A program made the translations under genes and the position numbers. A DNA stretch of 64,000 nt from Mesoterricola silvestris (GTDB lineage Bacteria > Acidobacteriota > Holophagae > Holophagales > Holophagaceae): the NCBI RefSeq assembly GCF_030295405.1, contig NZ_AP027080.1:4262001-4326000 (forward strand), read 5' to 3'. The notes beneath the pieces were generated by a model, which worked only from the letters and a program-made list of their open reading frames with translations, had not been told where the DNA came from and did not search any database. Position 1 is the first letter of the stretch. Each line of letters opens with the position of its first letter. Shown in pieces: positions 52,589 through 63,060 of the stretch.

Positions 52589-52952
52589 CCAGCGCCTCGG
52601 CGACGGCCAGGATCAGGACCTCGGGCTCGGTGGGCTTGAAGAGCACCTCCGCCACCCCCAGTTCCTTCAGCCGGGTCACCACGTCCTCGTCGTGGTGGGC
52701 GGTGAGGACGATGGTGCGCATGTCCTTGAGGTCGCCATCGTCGCACACCACCTTGGCCAGGCTCGTGCCCGGGCAGTTGGGCATGAGGAAGTCCATGATC
52801 AGGAGATCGGGCCTCTGCTCCTTGAGCACCTTGACCACGTCGAAGATGCCCGTGGGCTCCGCCAGTTCCACCTCGTGGCCCATGTTGCCGAGGCACCTGG
52901 CCGTGAACGTCCGCGCAAGGCGGCTGTCATCCACGATCACGATCTTGGCCAT
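52575..52952 (-). CDS. Single-domain response regulator
   Basis: 125 residues, a bare CheY-like receiver: IVIVDDSRLART, phospho-acceptor Asp in LLIMDFLMPNCPG, Thr in IVLTAHHD, Lys in EVLFKPTEPEV. No output domain, so it acts by protein contact. GAGAGG precedes the ATG. No kinase gene is adjacent, making it an orphan. Confidence 0.9.
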   Translation of the reverse strand: MAKIVIVDDSRLARTFTARCLGNMGHEVELAEPTGIFDVVKVLKEQRPDLLIMDFLMPNCPGTSLAKVVCDDGDLKDMRTIVLTAHHDEDVVTRLKELGVAEVLFKPTEPEVLILAVAEALATRT

Positions 52953-52992
52953 GGTGAACCTCTCATTTCATCCACCAATGTAGCGCAGTTCC

Positions 52993-54632
<1,640 letters not shown>

Positions 54633-54636
<4 letters not shown>

Positions 54637-56018
54637 GGGGTCTCCACGGGGTTGGGGAAGCCGTCCTTGCGGTAGGCCCGGGCCAGGATGGTCATGGGAT
54701 GCAGGGCCTTGCGGCCCGCATGCTGATCGAACTGGATGGCGGCCAGGGGGCACTCCGTGGCCCACACCTGGGCGGCGGGTTCGGCCTTCATGCCGTCGAA
54801 GGCCTTGGCCCCCAGGCGCCGGCTGGCCTCGAAGGTCTCGGACTTCATGGCGTAGGTTCCGTCGTGCCCGCAGCATTCCATGACGGTGATGATGGACACC
54901 CCCGGGATCTTCCGCAGCAGGTCGCGGCCCTTGAAGCCCACGGCCTGGGCCCGCAGGTGGCAGGGGGCGTGGTACGAGATGGGGCCGGGGCTGGAGAGGA
55001 ACTCCCACCGGGCGCGCTCCTCGTTGCGGATGCTCCAGAGGAATTCGCCCGTGTCCCGCACGGCCGCGGCGAGCTTGCGCGCGCGCTCCCGGTCCTCCCC
55101 CTCCAGCAGCTCGGGGTATTCCCGGCGCAGCATCATGGCGCAGGTGGGGTTGATGACCACCACCTTCGATCCCGCTTCCACGTGGGGCATGAGCACGTCC
55201 AGGTTCCGCCGGGCCTGGCTGCGCAGGCTGGCCAGGTCCCCGTGCTCCCAGGCCGGCATGCCGCAGCACACGAGGCCCCCCACGCACCGGGCCTGGCAGC
55301 CGTTCTTCTCGAGCACCTCCAGGGTGTCCTTGCCGATCTGGGGGTCGTTGTTCTGGATGTAGCAGGTCTGGAAGAGCACCACCTCGGCGCCGGGCCCGGA
55401 CGCCATCTTCCCGCTCCGCTCCGCCCAGGCCTCGAAGGTGGCCGAGGCGAATTCCGGGAGGTGGGCCTGGGGGTGCACGCCCAGGACCTTGTCCATGAAC
55501 CAGCGGTGGAGGGACACCCGGTTCATGGCGTTGGCCAGGCCGAAGCTCTTGCGGGCCAGGGAGGCCGCCAGGTCCGGGTCCCCCAGGACCCGGTCCCGCA
55601 GGGTGAAGCCCTCCTTCCGCTTGCGCACGGCCTGGTAGCGGTGCACCAGCCTGGGGAAGTCCAGGGCGAATTCGTGGCCCTCCCGGGGCGTGTAGGGACA
55701 CTGGACCTCGCAGAGCTTGCACTGGAAGCAGTCGTCCATGACCCCGTCCCGTTCCCCCTTCGTCAGGGCGCGCACATCGCCCTGGCGCGCGTCGTCCAGG
55801 AGGCTGAAGAGGCCCGGGAAGGCGTCGCAGTACTTGAAGCACAGGCGGCACCCGTTGCAGATCTCGAAAGCGCGCTCCACCTCGTCCTTGAGGAGCCCTT
55901 CGTCCCAGTAGCGGGGGTCGGCGGGGTCGTACACGGTGGACGGCCCGGCCACGTAGCTGATGCGGTGGCCGGGGGTCGTCTCCGGCTTTTCGGGGTCGAG
56001 GGGGGCGTGCCCGGACAT
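54633..56018 (-). CDS. Fe-S oxidoreductase with two 4Fe-4S and two CCG domains (GlpC/HdrD-like)
   Basis: 461 residues. Ferredoxin-like cluster motifs [11 protein letters not shown] (~54-64) and [15 protein letters not shown] (~97-111). Two cysteine-rich (CCG) domains: CYIQNND...[10 protein letters not shown] and PCHLRAQAV...ECCGHDGTY, which bind a non-cubane cluster in HdrB/HdrD-like enzymes. It has no membrane helices. It lies 2 bp after rubrerythrin and overlaps DUF3501. A role as electron donor to the rubrerythrin is inferred, since this rubrerythrin has no rubredoxin domain. Confidence 0.87.
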
Positions 56019-56020
56019 GG

Positions 56021-56440
56021 CTAGCTGATGCTCTCGAGCATCTTCTGGAAGCGGCCCGCGTGGCTCTTCTCGGCCTTGGCGAGGGTCTCGAACCAGTCGG
56101 CGATCTCCTTGAAGCCCTCCTCCCGGGCGGCCTTGGCCATGCCGGGGTACATGTCGGTGTACTCGTGGGTCTCGCCGGCGATGGCGGCCTTGAGGTTCAG
56201 GGCGGTGTCGCCGATGGGGAGGTCGGTGGCGGGGTCGCCCACGGCCTTGAGGTAGTCCAGGTGGCCGTGGGCGTGGCCGGTTTCCCCGTCCGCGGTCTCC
56301 TTGAAGTTGCCGGCCACTTCCGGGTAGCCCTCGATGTCGGCGACCTTGGCGAAGTAGAGGTAGCGGCGGTTGGCCTGGGATTCGCCCGCGAAGGCGGCCT
56401 TGAGGTTGGCGTGGGTCTTGGAGCCCTTGAGCGCAGTCAT
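56021..56440 (-). CDS. Rubrerythrin (erythrin-type, without rubredoxin domain)
   Basis: 139 residues: a four-helix bundle only. Diiron ligands by pattern: Glu20 ([12 protein letters not shown]), Glu53 and His56 ([10 protein letters not shown]), Glu90 (AGETHEY), Glu124 and His127 (AEKSHAGRF). The C-terminal rubredoxin domain of classical rubrerythrin is absent. Members reduce hydrogen peroxide. Promoter of sigma-54 type 50 bp upstream of the ATG; AGGAGAG ribosome-binding site. First gene of a three-gene operon divergent from a NorR-like activator. Confidence 0.92.
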   Translation of the reverse strand: MTALKGSKTHANLKAAFAGESQANRRYLYFAKVADIEGYPEVAGNFKETADGETGHAHGHLDYLKAVGDPATDLPIGDTALNLKAAIAGETHEYTDMYPGMAKAAREEGFKEIADWFETLAKAEKSHAGRFQKMLESIS

Positions 56441-56489
56441 CGATCTCTCCTCAGAACGGGGGCCACGGGCCTCCGGCGGTCAAAGCGTC

Positions 56490-56504
56490 GCAAGGGGAGT
56501 GCCA
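56490..56504 (-). promoter_or_regulatory. Sigma-54 promoter of the rubrerythrin operon
   Basis: On the minus strand: TGGCACTCCCCTTGC, an exact match to the -24/-12 consensus TGGCAC-N5-TTGC. Transcription would start about 12 bp downstream, near 56477, giving a ~37-nt leader with the AGGAGAG site before ATG 56440. Confidence 0.88.
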
Positions 56505-56559
56505 CTAGTTTAAGTCCCTCGTAAACCGGGGCTAAGGGTTTCCCGGCCCTTCGCATTGC

Positions 56560-56612
56560 ACCGAAATGTCGGTGTAATCAACGAAAACACCCGCTTTCAC
56601 CGAAATGCCGGT
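56560..56612. promoter_or_regulatory. Twin 14-bp palindromes, probable enhancer/operator of the NorR-like protein
   Basis: ACCGAAATGTCGGT (56560-56573) and ACCGAAATGCCGGT (56599-56612) are palindromic (ACCG-N6-CGGT), in the same orientation and 39 bp apart centre to centre. They lie 55-120 bp upstream of the sigma-54 promoter, a normal distance for an enhancer, and the second ends 25 bp before the activator gene. Confidence 0.75.
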
Positions 56613-56637
56613 AGCCTGGGGACCCGGGGGGGATGCC

Positions 56638-58164
56638 ATGGCGAAAGCGGCCCTTGATCTGGCCCGGGCCTTGAAGGAACTGGCCCTGGTGGCGGGGCGC
56701 CTGCCCCAGGGGGAGGCCTTCCTGCCCGCGGCCCTGGACGCCCTGGCGGGCATCGTGCCCTACGACCTGGCCGCGGTGCTGCGCCTGGAGAAGGGACGCC
56801 TGCGGGTGGTGTGCGCCCGGGGGCCCCTGGCGGGGGATCCGGTGCGGACCCACACCCTGGACCTGGACCGCTTCCCCAGCATCGCCGAGGCCCTGCGCAC
56901 CGGGCGCACCCGGGTCATGGACGCCCACGACCACGCCGAGGGCGACGGGGATCCCTACGATGGCGTGCTGGACCTGCCCCACGGCCACGCCTGCATGGTG
57001 GTGCCCCTCCTGGGCGGCGGCCGGATGCTGGGGGCCCTCACCTTCGACCGGGCCACCTGCGGCACCTTCGAACCCTTCACCGTGAGCCTGGCCACCATCT
57101 ACGGCCAGCTCATCGCCCTCACCTGGATGGCCCAGGAGCAGAGCGCGGACCAGCGCGAACTCCTGGAGGCCGAGAACCGCCTCCTGCGCAGCGAGGTGGT
57201 GGGCGCGGACGACGCCGGGGCCCTCATGGAGCGCAGCCTCAGCCCCGCGTTCCGCCAGGTGGCGGGCCAGGCCCGGCAGGTGGCGGCCTCGGAATCCGCC
57301 GTGCTCATCACGGGGGAGACGGGCACCGGCAAGGAGGTGCTGGCCCGGGCCATCCACGGGTGGAGCCGCCGCGCCGAGCGCCCCTTCCTGCGCCTCAACT
57401 GCGCGGCCCTTCCCGAGCACCTGGTGGAGAGCGAGCTCTTCGGCCACACCCGGGGGGCCTTCAGCGGCGCCAGCCAGGCCCGGCCGGGGCGCTTCCAGGT
57501 GGCCCACGGCGGCACGCTCCTGCTGGACGAGATCGGGGACCTGCCCCTGCCCATGCAATCCAAGCTCCTGCGGGTGCTCCAGGAGGGGACCTTCGAACCG
57601 CTGGGCTCGGACCGCAGCGTGACCGTGGACGTCCGGATCCTGGCCGCCACCAACGTGGACCTGGAGCGGGCCGTGGCCGAGGGGCGGTTCCGCGCCGACC
57701 TCTTCTACCGCCTCAACGTCTTCCCCCTGCGGCTGCCGCCCCTGCGGGAGCGGCGGGAGGACATCCTGCTGCTGGCCGAGGACTGGCTCTTCCGCCAGGC
57801 CCGGCGCACCGGCCAGGGCCCCTGGCGCATCCCCCCCGGGGACGCGGCCCGCCTGGAGGCCCATCCCTGGACGGGCAACGTGCGCGAGCTGATCAACGTG
57901 CTGGAGCGGGCCACGATCCTGGCCCCCCAGGGGGACCTGGACCTGGAGGCCGCCCTGCGCTCCGCCGCGCCCGGGCCCCTTCCGGGGCCGGCGCCGGAGG
58001 ATCTCCGGAGCGTCGAGCGGGACGCGATCCTGAAGGCCCTGCGCCAGTGCGCGGGCCGGATCTACGGGGCCGGGGGCGCGGCCCTGCGGCTGGGCCTCAG
58101 GCCCACCACGCTGCAGAGCCGCATGAAGAAGCTGGGCATCGCCCGGACCACCCTCATTTCGTGA
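56638..58164 (+). CDS. norR: NorR-like sigma-54-dependent transcriptional activator
   Basis: 508 residues from ATG 56638. The N-terminal GAF domain (about 20-165) resembles NorR, including the set around its iron site: DPYDG (Asp105, Tyr107, Asp108), HAC (His117, Cys119) and GALTFD (Asp137). The AAA+ domain (about 195-430) has Walker A GETGTGKE, the sigma-54 contact loop as GAFSGA instead of GAFTGA (273-278), Walker B GTLLLDEIGDLP and arginine finger region RADLFYRLNVFPL. The C-terminal Fis-type helix-turn-helix is GAALRLGLRPTTLQSRMKKLG. The divergent rubrerythrin operon with a sigma-54 promoter is the evident target. NO sensing is inferred from the GAF residues. Confidence 0.85.
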   Translation: MAKAALDLARALKELALVAGRLPQGEAFLPAALDALAGIVPYDLAAVLRLEKGRLRVVCARGPLAGDPVRTHTLDLDRFPSIAEALRTGRTRVMDAHDHAEGDGDPYDGVLDLPHGHACMVVPLLGGGRMLGALTFDRATCGTFEPFTVSLATIYGQLIALTWMAQEQSADQRELLEAENRLLRSEVVGADDAGALMERSLSPAFRQVAGQARQVAASESAVLITGETGTGKEVLARAIHGWSRRAERPFLRLNCAALPEHLVESELFGHTRGAFSGASQARPGRFQVAHGGTLLLDEIGDLPLPMQSKLLRVLQEGTFEPLGSDRSVTVDVRILAATNVDLERAVAEGRFRADLFYRLNVFPLRLPPLRERREDILLLAEDWLFRQARRTGQGPWRIPPGDAARLEAHPWTGNVRELINVLERATILAPQGDLDLEAALRSAAPGPLPGPAPEDLRSVERDAILKALRQCAGRIYGAGGAALRLGLRPTTLQSRMKKLGIARTTLIS

Positions 58165-60259
58165 TCCCCATCTGGCGGAGCATCCAGGCGTACTCGAAGG
58201 CCTTGTCCCGGAGCCGGTCGTAGCGCCCCGAGGCGCCGCCGTGGCCGCCGGGCTCCAGCTTCATGCGCAGGAGCAGCTCGTTGGAATCGGTCTTCAGGGT
58301 GCGGAGCCTGGCCACGTACTTGGCGGGTTCCCAGTACCCCACCTGGCTGTCGTTGAGGCTGCTCGTGACGAGCATGGCCGGGTAGGCCTTCCGGGCCAGG
58401 TTGTCGTAGGGGCTGTAGGAGCGCATGTAGTCGTAGGCGGCCTTCTCGTTGGGGTTGCCCCATTCCAGGTACTCGCCCACGGTCAGGGGCAGGGTGGGAT
58501 CCAGCATGGTGTTCATGACGTCCACGAAGGGCACGGCGGCATGCACGGCCTTGAAGAGGTCCGGGCGCAGGTTGGTGACGGCGCCCATGAGAAGCCCGCC
58601 GGCGCTTCCGCCCTCGATGACCAGCCGGTCGCTGGAGGTCCACTTGCCGGCCACCAGGCTCTCGGCGCAATCGATGAAGTCGGTGAAGGTGTTCATCTTC
58701 TTCATGAGCATGCCGTCCCGGTGCCAGCCTTCGCCCAGTTCGTCCCCGCCGCGGATGTGGGCCACGGCGAACACGACGCCCCGGTCCAGGAGGCTGATGC
58801 GGTTGGAATCGAAGGCCGCCGGCGTTCCGTAGCCGTAGGAGCCGTAGGCGTACAGGAACAGGGGCGCCTTGCCGTCGCGCCGGAGGCCCTTGCGGTACAC
58901 GAGGCTCAGGGGCACCCGCACGCCGTCCCGGGCGGTGGCCCAGGCGCGTTCGGTGGCGTAGAGGGCGGGATCGTAGCCCAGCACCTCCTGGCGCTTCAGG
59001 AGCGTCGTTTCCCGGCGGCCCATGTGGTAGTCGAACGTGGTGGGCGGAGTCACCTGGGACTGGTAGTGGTACCTGAATTGCACCGAATCGTACTCGGGGG
59101 TGGAGCCCCCCGAGGCGAAGTAGACGGCCTCGGGCTGGCGGATCTCGTGCCATTTCCCGGTGGCGAAGTCCAGCACCCGGAAGGTGGCGAGCCCCTCGCG
59201 CTTCTCCCGCACCACCGCGAAGCCCTTGAAGAGTTCCAGCCCCTCCACGTGGACGCCGTCCCGGGGGGCCACGAAGGTCTTCCACGCCGCGGTGCCCGGG
59301 TCCCCCGCGGGCACCGTGACGATGCGGAAGTCCAGGGCGCCCTTGTTGGTGCGCAGGTAGAAGAGGCCCTCGCGGTGGTCCACCTTGTACTTGTGGCCCT
59401 TCTCCCGGGGCAGCAGGACGCGGAAGGCCCCCTCGGGGCGGGCGGCGTCCAGGTAGCTGTTCTCCCAGGTGTCGGTGCTTTCCGCCTCCAGGATCACGAA
59501 TTTCCCGTCCTTGGTCCGGTTCAGGCCCAGGCGGAAGAGTTCATCCTTCTCCTCCACGAGCTTGACGGCCTTGCCGTCCAGGCCCATGCGCCACGCCGTA
59601 TCGCTGCGCTTGGTGACCGCATCCTCGGTGGTGAAGAAGAAGGTGCGGTTGTCGGCGGCCCATTCCACGGACGTGACCCGCTGGGCCGTGGGGCCCAGCA
59701 CCTTCCCGGTGCGCAGGTCCTTCAGGTGCAGGTCGTACTGGCGGTAGCCGGTGGTGTCCGTGCAGTACAGGAGCAGGTTCCCGTCGTCGCTCACGGAAAC
59801 GTCCTCCACCCCCAGGAAGGTCAGCCCCTTGGCCATCTCGTTCAGGTCCAGGAGCACCTCCTCCGGTGCGGCGGCGTCGAAGGCCAGGGAAGGGCCGGCG
59901 GCCTTGCGGCAGCGGATCGGGTACTGTTTGCCCTCCTCCGTGCGGGTGTAGTAGTAGAACCGGCCCTTGCGCACGGGCACGGAGAGGTCCGTCTGCTTGA
60001 TGCGCCCCAGCATCTCCTTGTAGAGGGCCTCCCGCAGGGGCTTGAGTCCGGCGGTGGCGGCTTCGGTGTGGGCGTTCTCCGCCTCCAGGTATTTGAGGAC
60101 TTCGGGATCGGTCCGGTTCCGGAGCCAGGCGTAGGGATCGGCGATGGATTCCCCGAACCGCAGGTCCACGTGGGCCACGGTGGGGGCCGCGGGGGCGGCG
60201 CCATGGGCCTGGGCCGCCGCGAGGACCAGGGCGAGAAGCGGGAACCGGAACGACCTCAT
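58154..60259 (-). CDS. ptrB: Oligopeptidase B-like serine peptidase (S9A), exported
   Basis: 701 residues from ATG 60259 with AGGAGG 6 bp upstream. The N-terminus (MRSFRFPLLALVLAAAQAHG) is a signal peptide. A seven-bladed propeller (about 60-400) is followed by the alpha/beta-hydrolase domain. Triad by motif: Ser in IEGGSAGGLLMGAV, Asp in SLNDSQVGYWEPAKYV, His in EPGGHGGASGR. The prolyl-oligopeptidase-family starts VDPYAWLR and RIKQTDLSVPVRKGRFYYYTRT are clear. It cleaves peptides after basic residues, probably in the periplasm. Its stop overlaps the end of the activator gene by 11 bp. Confidence 0.9.
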   Translation of the reverse strand: MRSFRFPLLALVLAAAQAHGAAPAAPTVAHVDLRFGESIADPYAWLRNRTDPEVLKYLEAENAHTEAATAGLKPLREALYKEMLGRIKQTDLSVPVRKGRFYYYTRTEEGKQYPIRCRKAAGPSLAFDAAAPEEVLLDLNEMAKGLTFLGVEDVSVSDDGNLLLYCTDTTGYRQYDLHLKDLRTGKVLGPTAQRVTSVEWAADNRTFFFTTEDAVTKRSDTAWRMGLDGKAVKLVEEKDELFRLGLNRTKDGKFVILEAESTDTWENSYLDAARPEGAFRVLLPREKGHKYKVDHREGLFYLRTNKGALDFRIVTVPAGDPGTAAWKTFVAPRDGVHVEGLELFKGFAVVREKREGLATFRVLDFATGKWHEIRQPEAVYFASGGSTPEYDSVQFRYHYQSQVTPPTTFDYHMGRRETTLLKRQEVLGYDPALYATERAWATARDGVRVPLSLVYRKGLRRDGKAPLFLYAYGSYGYGTPAAFDSNRISLLDRGVVFAVAHIRGGDELGEGWHRDGMLMKKMNTFTDFIDCAESLVAGKWTSSDRLVIEGGSAGGLLMGAVTNLRPDLFKAVHAAVPFVDVMNTMLDPTLPLTVGEYLEWGNPNEKAAYDYMRSYSPYDNLARKAYPAMLVTSSLNDSQVGYWEPAKYVARLRTLKTDSNELLLRMKLEPGGHGGASGRYDRLRDKAFEYAWMLRQMGITK

Positions 60260-60314
60260 GACGTCCTCCTGCATGGCAGGATGCATCATGGATTGAGGTA
60301 TCGTCAATCGGCAA

Positions 60315-62414
60315 TCACCACAGGTAGAGGGTGGAGATGGCGTAGAAGACCGCGGAAAGCGACGGCAGGAAGAGGAGCTTGGGGATGAGGTTGTCCCCCG
60401 TCCGGTGGAACCCCTTGTCCCAGAGGGCCACGGCCATGGAATTGGCCGTGGCCAGGAGCAGCATGCCGTATATGGCGAAATAGTAGTACTCCACGATGAG
60501 GAGCCCCTCGCTGGGAACGTGGTTGCGCAGGTTCACCTGGGAGAGCACCACGGGGAAGAAGAGGGACGTGAGCGTCCGGAGGACGTTCATGACGCTGTAG
60601 CCGAAGGCCGACACCCGCTCCTTGAGGACCGTGGTGGTCGCCATCAGGCCGAACAGCATCCCCGCCACCACGAAGATGGGCAGGAAGGTAGCGATGAACG
60701 GGTTCGTGAAGTTCCGCTTGAGGGAGACGCTGTACATCAGCTCCGGGGAATCCTGCTGGCCGGTCTTGTCGGGGAGCCCGAAGCTGGTGTTGTAGCTCTG
60801 GATGAGGAAGGAGAAATGGCTCTCGCCCAGGCTCCAGCCGGAAAGGGTGAGGCTGTTGTCGATGCCCGGCAGGGACGCCGGGGCCAGGATGGTGTACGAA
60901 TCCAGATCGGGAACCAGGATGATGTTGCCGTAGATCTTCCGGTTCCAGATGCGGAGCCTCACCTGGGTCCGGTCGAAGGGGTAGTTCACGTTGCTCCCCG
61001 CGGGCATGGCGAAGGTGCCCCGGAACGGGAAGTGGTCCACCCGGGTGCTGCCCACCATCTCCGAGGCCGTCGGCCCGAAATCGCACGCCGAGGCCTCCGG
61101 GAAGCTGATGCCTTGCCTTTCCTTGGGGAACCCTTCCGGGTATTTCTGCCACACCTGCCCGGAAATCTTCATCATGTTGCCGCTGACCATTTCCATCTTC
61201 TGGATGAAGACCCCCGTGGGCACGAAGATGGAATCCACCTTGTCCAGGCCGCTGGCGATCTTCCGGTACCTTTCGACGACGTTCCTCAGGCCCGCCTGGC
61301 TCGTGACCTTGATCTCCTGTTCCCGGGTCCCCCGCCTGAGGGTGTAGGCGAAGTGCCACAGGGAAACCGTCCCTACCGCCATGAGGCAGGAGGCCCCCAG
61401 GGCGAAGGACCAGAGCCGGGGCGTATGGGCCGAAGGGAGCCCCAGGGCCAGGAACAGGGCCGTGAGGCTCACGAGAAGGGTCAGGCTGACCAGTTTCATC
61501 ACCTGCAGGTTCATGTCCGGCAGGTCGTACCTCAACTGATCCAGGAGGACCACGATTCCCAGGGACCACCCCGAGGCCTGGATGGGCTCCAGGATGACCC
61601 AGGTGGGCTTGCCCCCAGGACCGCTGATGCTCTCCACCTGGTCCGCCCGGTGATGGGCCGCCGCCTGGGCGAGGCGGAGCCGGCCCGGGTCCCCCATGGC
61701 CCGGCCGACCCCTTCTATGGTCTGCGCCTCCCGGACCCGCGCCTGGATGGGGTCGGCGAGGTAGACGCCCTGGGCCGAAAGGAGGAAGGCGTAGCCCGAG
61801 CTGTCGGGACCCATGGCGGCCACCAGGGGCTGGAAATCCTTCAGGGAGATTTCGATGCCCACGACCCCGGAAACGTCCGTGGCCCCCGGCAGGCGCACCG
61901 GTTCCGAGTAGGGCACCACCAGATCGCCGCTGGACGGATGACGGTAGGGCGCGTTCCAACCGGAGGTCTTCAGGTCGGCCTGGTACCAGTCCTTGGTGGT
62001 GTAGTCCCCGTCGGCGAGGAAGTCGTAGGCGTGCACCCCGGGGTTCCTGCGTTCCACGAAGGGGGCCATGAGCCTCTGGTCCTTGCCGGCGGCGTAAGGC
62101 TGGAAGAGGACCCCCATGCGGAAGGCCTCCGAGGGGGCCTCCCCCAGGTCCTTGGCGAGCCTGGCCTGGATGCCGGCCACCGGAAGCTTGCCCGCCTCCA
62201 GATCCAGGGCGATGCCGTGGGCCAAGCCTTCCATGGACCGGAGCCGGCGATCGATTTGCCGTGCGGAAATCCCGGCCTGGGTGCGGCATGCGGCCAGGGC
62301 CGAGGCCCGGGCCTCACGCCGTTCCCGGATGAAAAGGCCGAGGGCGGCGACCAGCAGCCCGCCCAGGGAAAAAAGCATCACCCAAGCGAACAAACGAATC
62401 CTTTGGAAGGACAA
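60315..62414 (-). CDS. Cache sensor fused to a pentameric ligand-gated ion-channel-like region
   Basis: 699 residues from a TTG start (AGGGGG 5 bp upstream). TM1 about 8-29; a periplasmic double-Cache-like sensor (about 35-295, with GVVGIEISLKDFQPLV and SGYAFLLSAQGVYLADP); TM2 about 305-327 and TM3 about 334-357; then a second beta-rich domain (about 375-568) and four closely spaced helices at 569-592, 603-626, 641-664 and 676-698. The beta domain has IFVPTGVFIQKMEMVSGNMM and the tract NVNYPFDRTQVRLRIW, like the 'YPFDxQ' of Cys-loop receptors, placed just before four TM helices. Topology is consistent: both domains outside, M1-M4 inserted. Could be an atypical channel or an unrelated receptor. 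Confidence 0.6.
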   Translation of the reverse strand: MSFQRIRLFAWVMLFSLGGLLVAALGLFIRERREARASALAACRTQAGISARQIDRRLRSMEGLAHGIALDLEAGKLPVAGIQARLAKDLGEAPSEAFRMGVLFQPYAAGKDQRLMAPFVERRNPGVHAYDFLADGDYTTKDWYQADLKTSGWNAPYRHPSSGDLVVPYSEPVRLPGATDVSGVVGIEISLKDFQPLVAAMGPDSSGYAFLLSAQGVYLADPIQARVREAQTIEGVGRAMGDPGRLRLAQAAAHHRADQVESISGPGGKPTWVILEPIQASGWSLGIVVLLDQLRYDLPDMNLQVMKLVSLTLLVSLTALFLALGLPSAHTPRLWSFALGASCLMAVGTVSLWHFAYTLRRGTREQEIKVTSQAGLRNVVERYRKIASGLDKVDSIFVPTGVFIQKMEMVSGNMMKISGQVWQKYPEGFPKERQGISFPEASACDFGPTASEMVGSTRVDHFPFRGTFAMPAGSNVNYPFDRTQVRLRIWNRKIYGNIILVPDLDSYTILAPASLPGIDNSLTLSGWSLGESHFSFLIQSYNTSFGLPDKTGQQDSPELMYSVSLKRNFTNPFIATFLPIFVVAGMLFGLMATTTVLKERVSAFGYSVMNVLRTLTSLFFPVVLSQVNLRNHVPSEGLLIVEYYYFAIYGMLLLATANSMAVALWDKGFHRTGDNLIPKLLFLPSLSAVFYAISTLYLW

Positions 62415-62439
62415 GGAAACCCCCTGGAAACGGACCGAC

Positions 62440-62466
62440 CGTATATTAATAATAAATATTTCGGTC
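62440..62466. promoter_or_regulatory. AT-rich imperfect palindrome upstream of the Cache/channel-like gene
   Basis: GACCG-TATATT-AATAATAAATATTTCGGTC is flanked by GACCG/CGGTC and centred on AT-rich DNA. It lies 25-50 bp before the TTG start at 62414. It may hold the promoter, or be a repressor site or a nucleoid-protein site. Confidence 0.45.
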
Positions 62467-62498
62467 TTCGCCAGGATTTCTCGCGGGATTCCGACCCC

Positions 62499-62969
62499 TC
62501 AGTCCAGAGGGTCCCCGAGGCACTCGTCCCCCAGGTCGGGATCCACCGCGGCCCAGCGGGCCCGGGCCTGCTGGGCGGGGTCCTCCAGCCGGGCAAGGAA
62601 GGCCACCATGCGCTTGCCCCACCCTGAGGCCGCCGCGCTCCCCGCGGGGGTGAAGGGCAGGAGATCCGCCGGGGCCTCCTCCAGGCACAGCTGGACCAGG
62701 ATCAGGAGTTGTTGATAACTCCCCCCCACGGGCAGGAGATTGGCGGAAAGGGTGTCCAGGATCCCGGCCAGGGGTTCCTCGGCGCGGGAAGCCAGGCCGT
62801 CCAGCACCTCCGAAGCCTGGTGGCAGGCCAGGGTGAGTTTCTGGTGGAGCCGCTCCAGGTCCCTGGGGCCGGCCTGGGTGGCCAGGGCATGGGCGGCGTC
62901 CTCCAGGTGGGGGTGCAGCTTCTTGAAGAGCAGTTGAAGGGCCTGTTCGGCGGGGGCGGGAGTCTCCAT
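62499..62969 (-). CDS. Helical cytoplasmic protein of unknown function
   Basis: 156 residues from ATG 62969 (METPAPAEQALQLLFKKL). It is all-helical by pattern, with many Leu/Ala heptads (LERLHQKLTLACHQASEVLDGLASRAEEPLAGILDTLSANLLP). No signal, no motif, no family recognised. Upstream is the divergent acs gene. The stop lies 84 bp from the Cache/channel-like start; they could share a transcript. Confidence 0.6.
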   Translation of the reverse strand: METPAPAEQALQLLFKKLHPHLEDAAHALATQAGPRDLERLHQKLTLACHQASEVLDGLASRAEEPLAGILDTLSANLLPVGGSYQQLLILVQLCLEEAPADLLPFTPAGSAAASGWGKRMVAFLARLEDPAQQARARWAAVDPDLGDECLGDPLD

Positions 62970-63060
62970 GGCGGAAGTTTGAACGACTTCCCCATGCCGC
63001 GGTTGGGAAAAGTGATATACGATGTGCCACCACCCACCCTCCCCCCATCCAGGAGACGCC

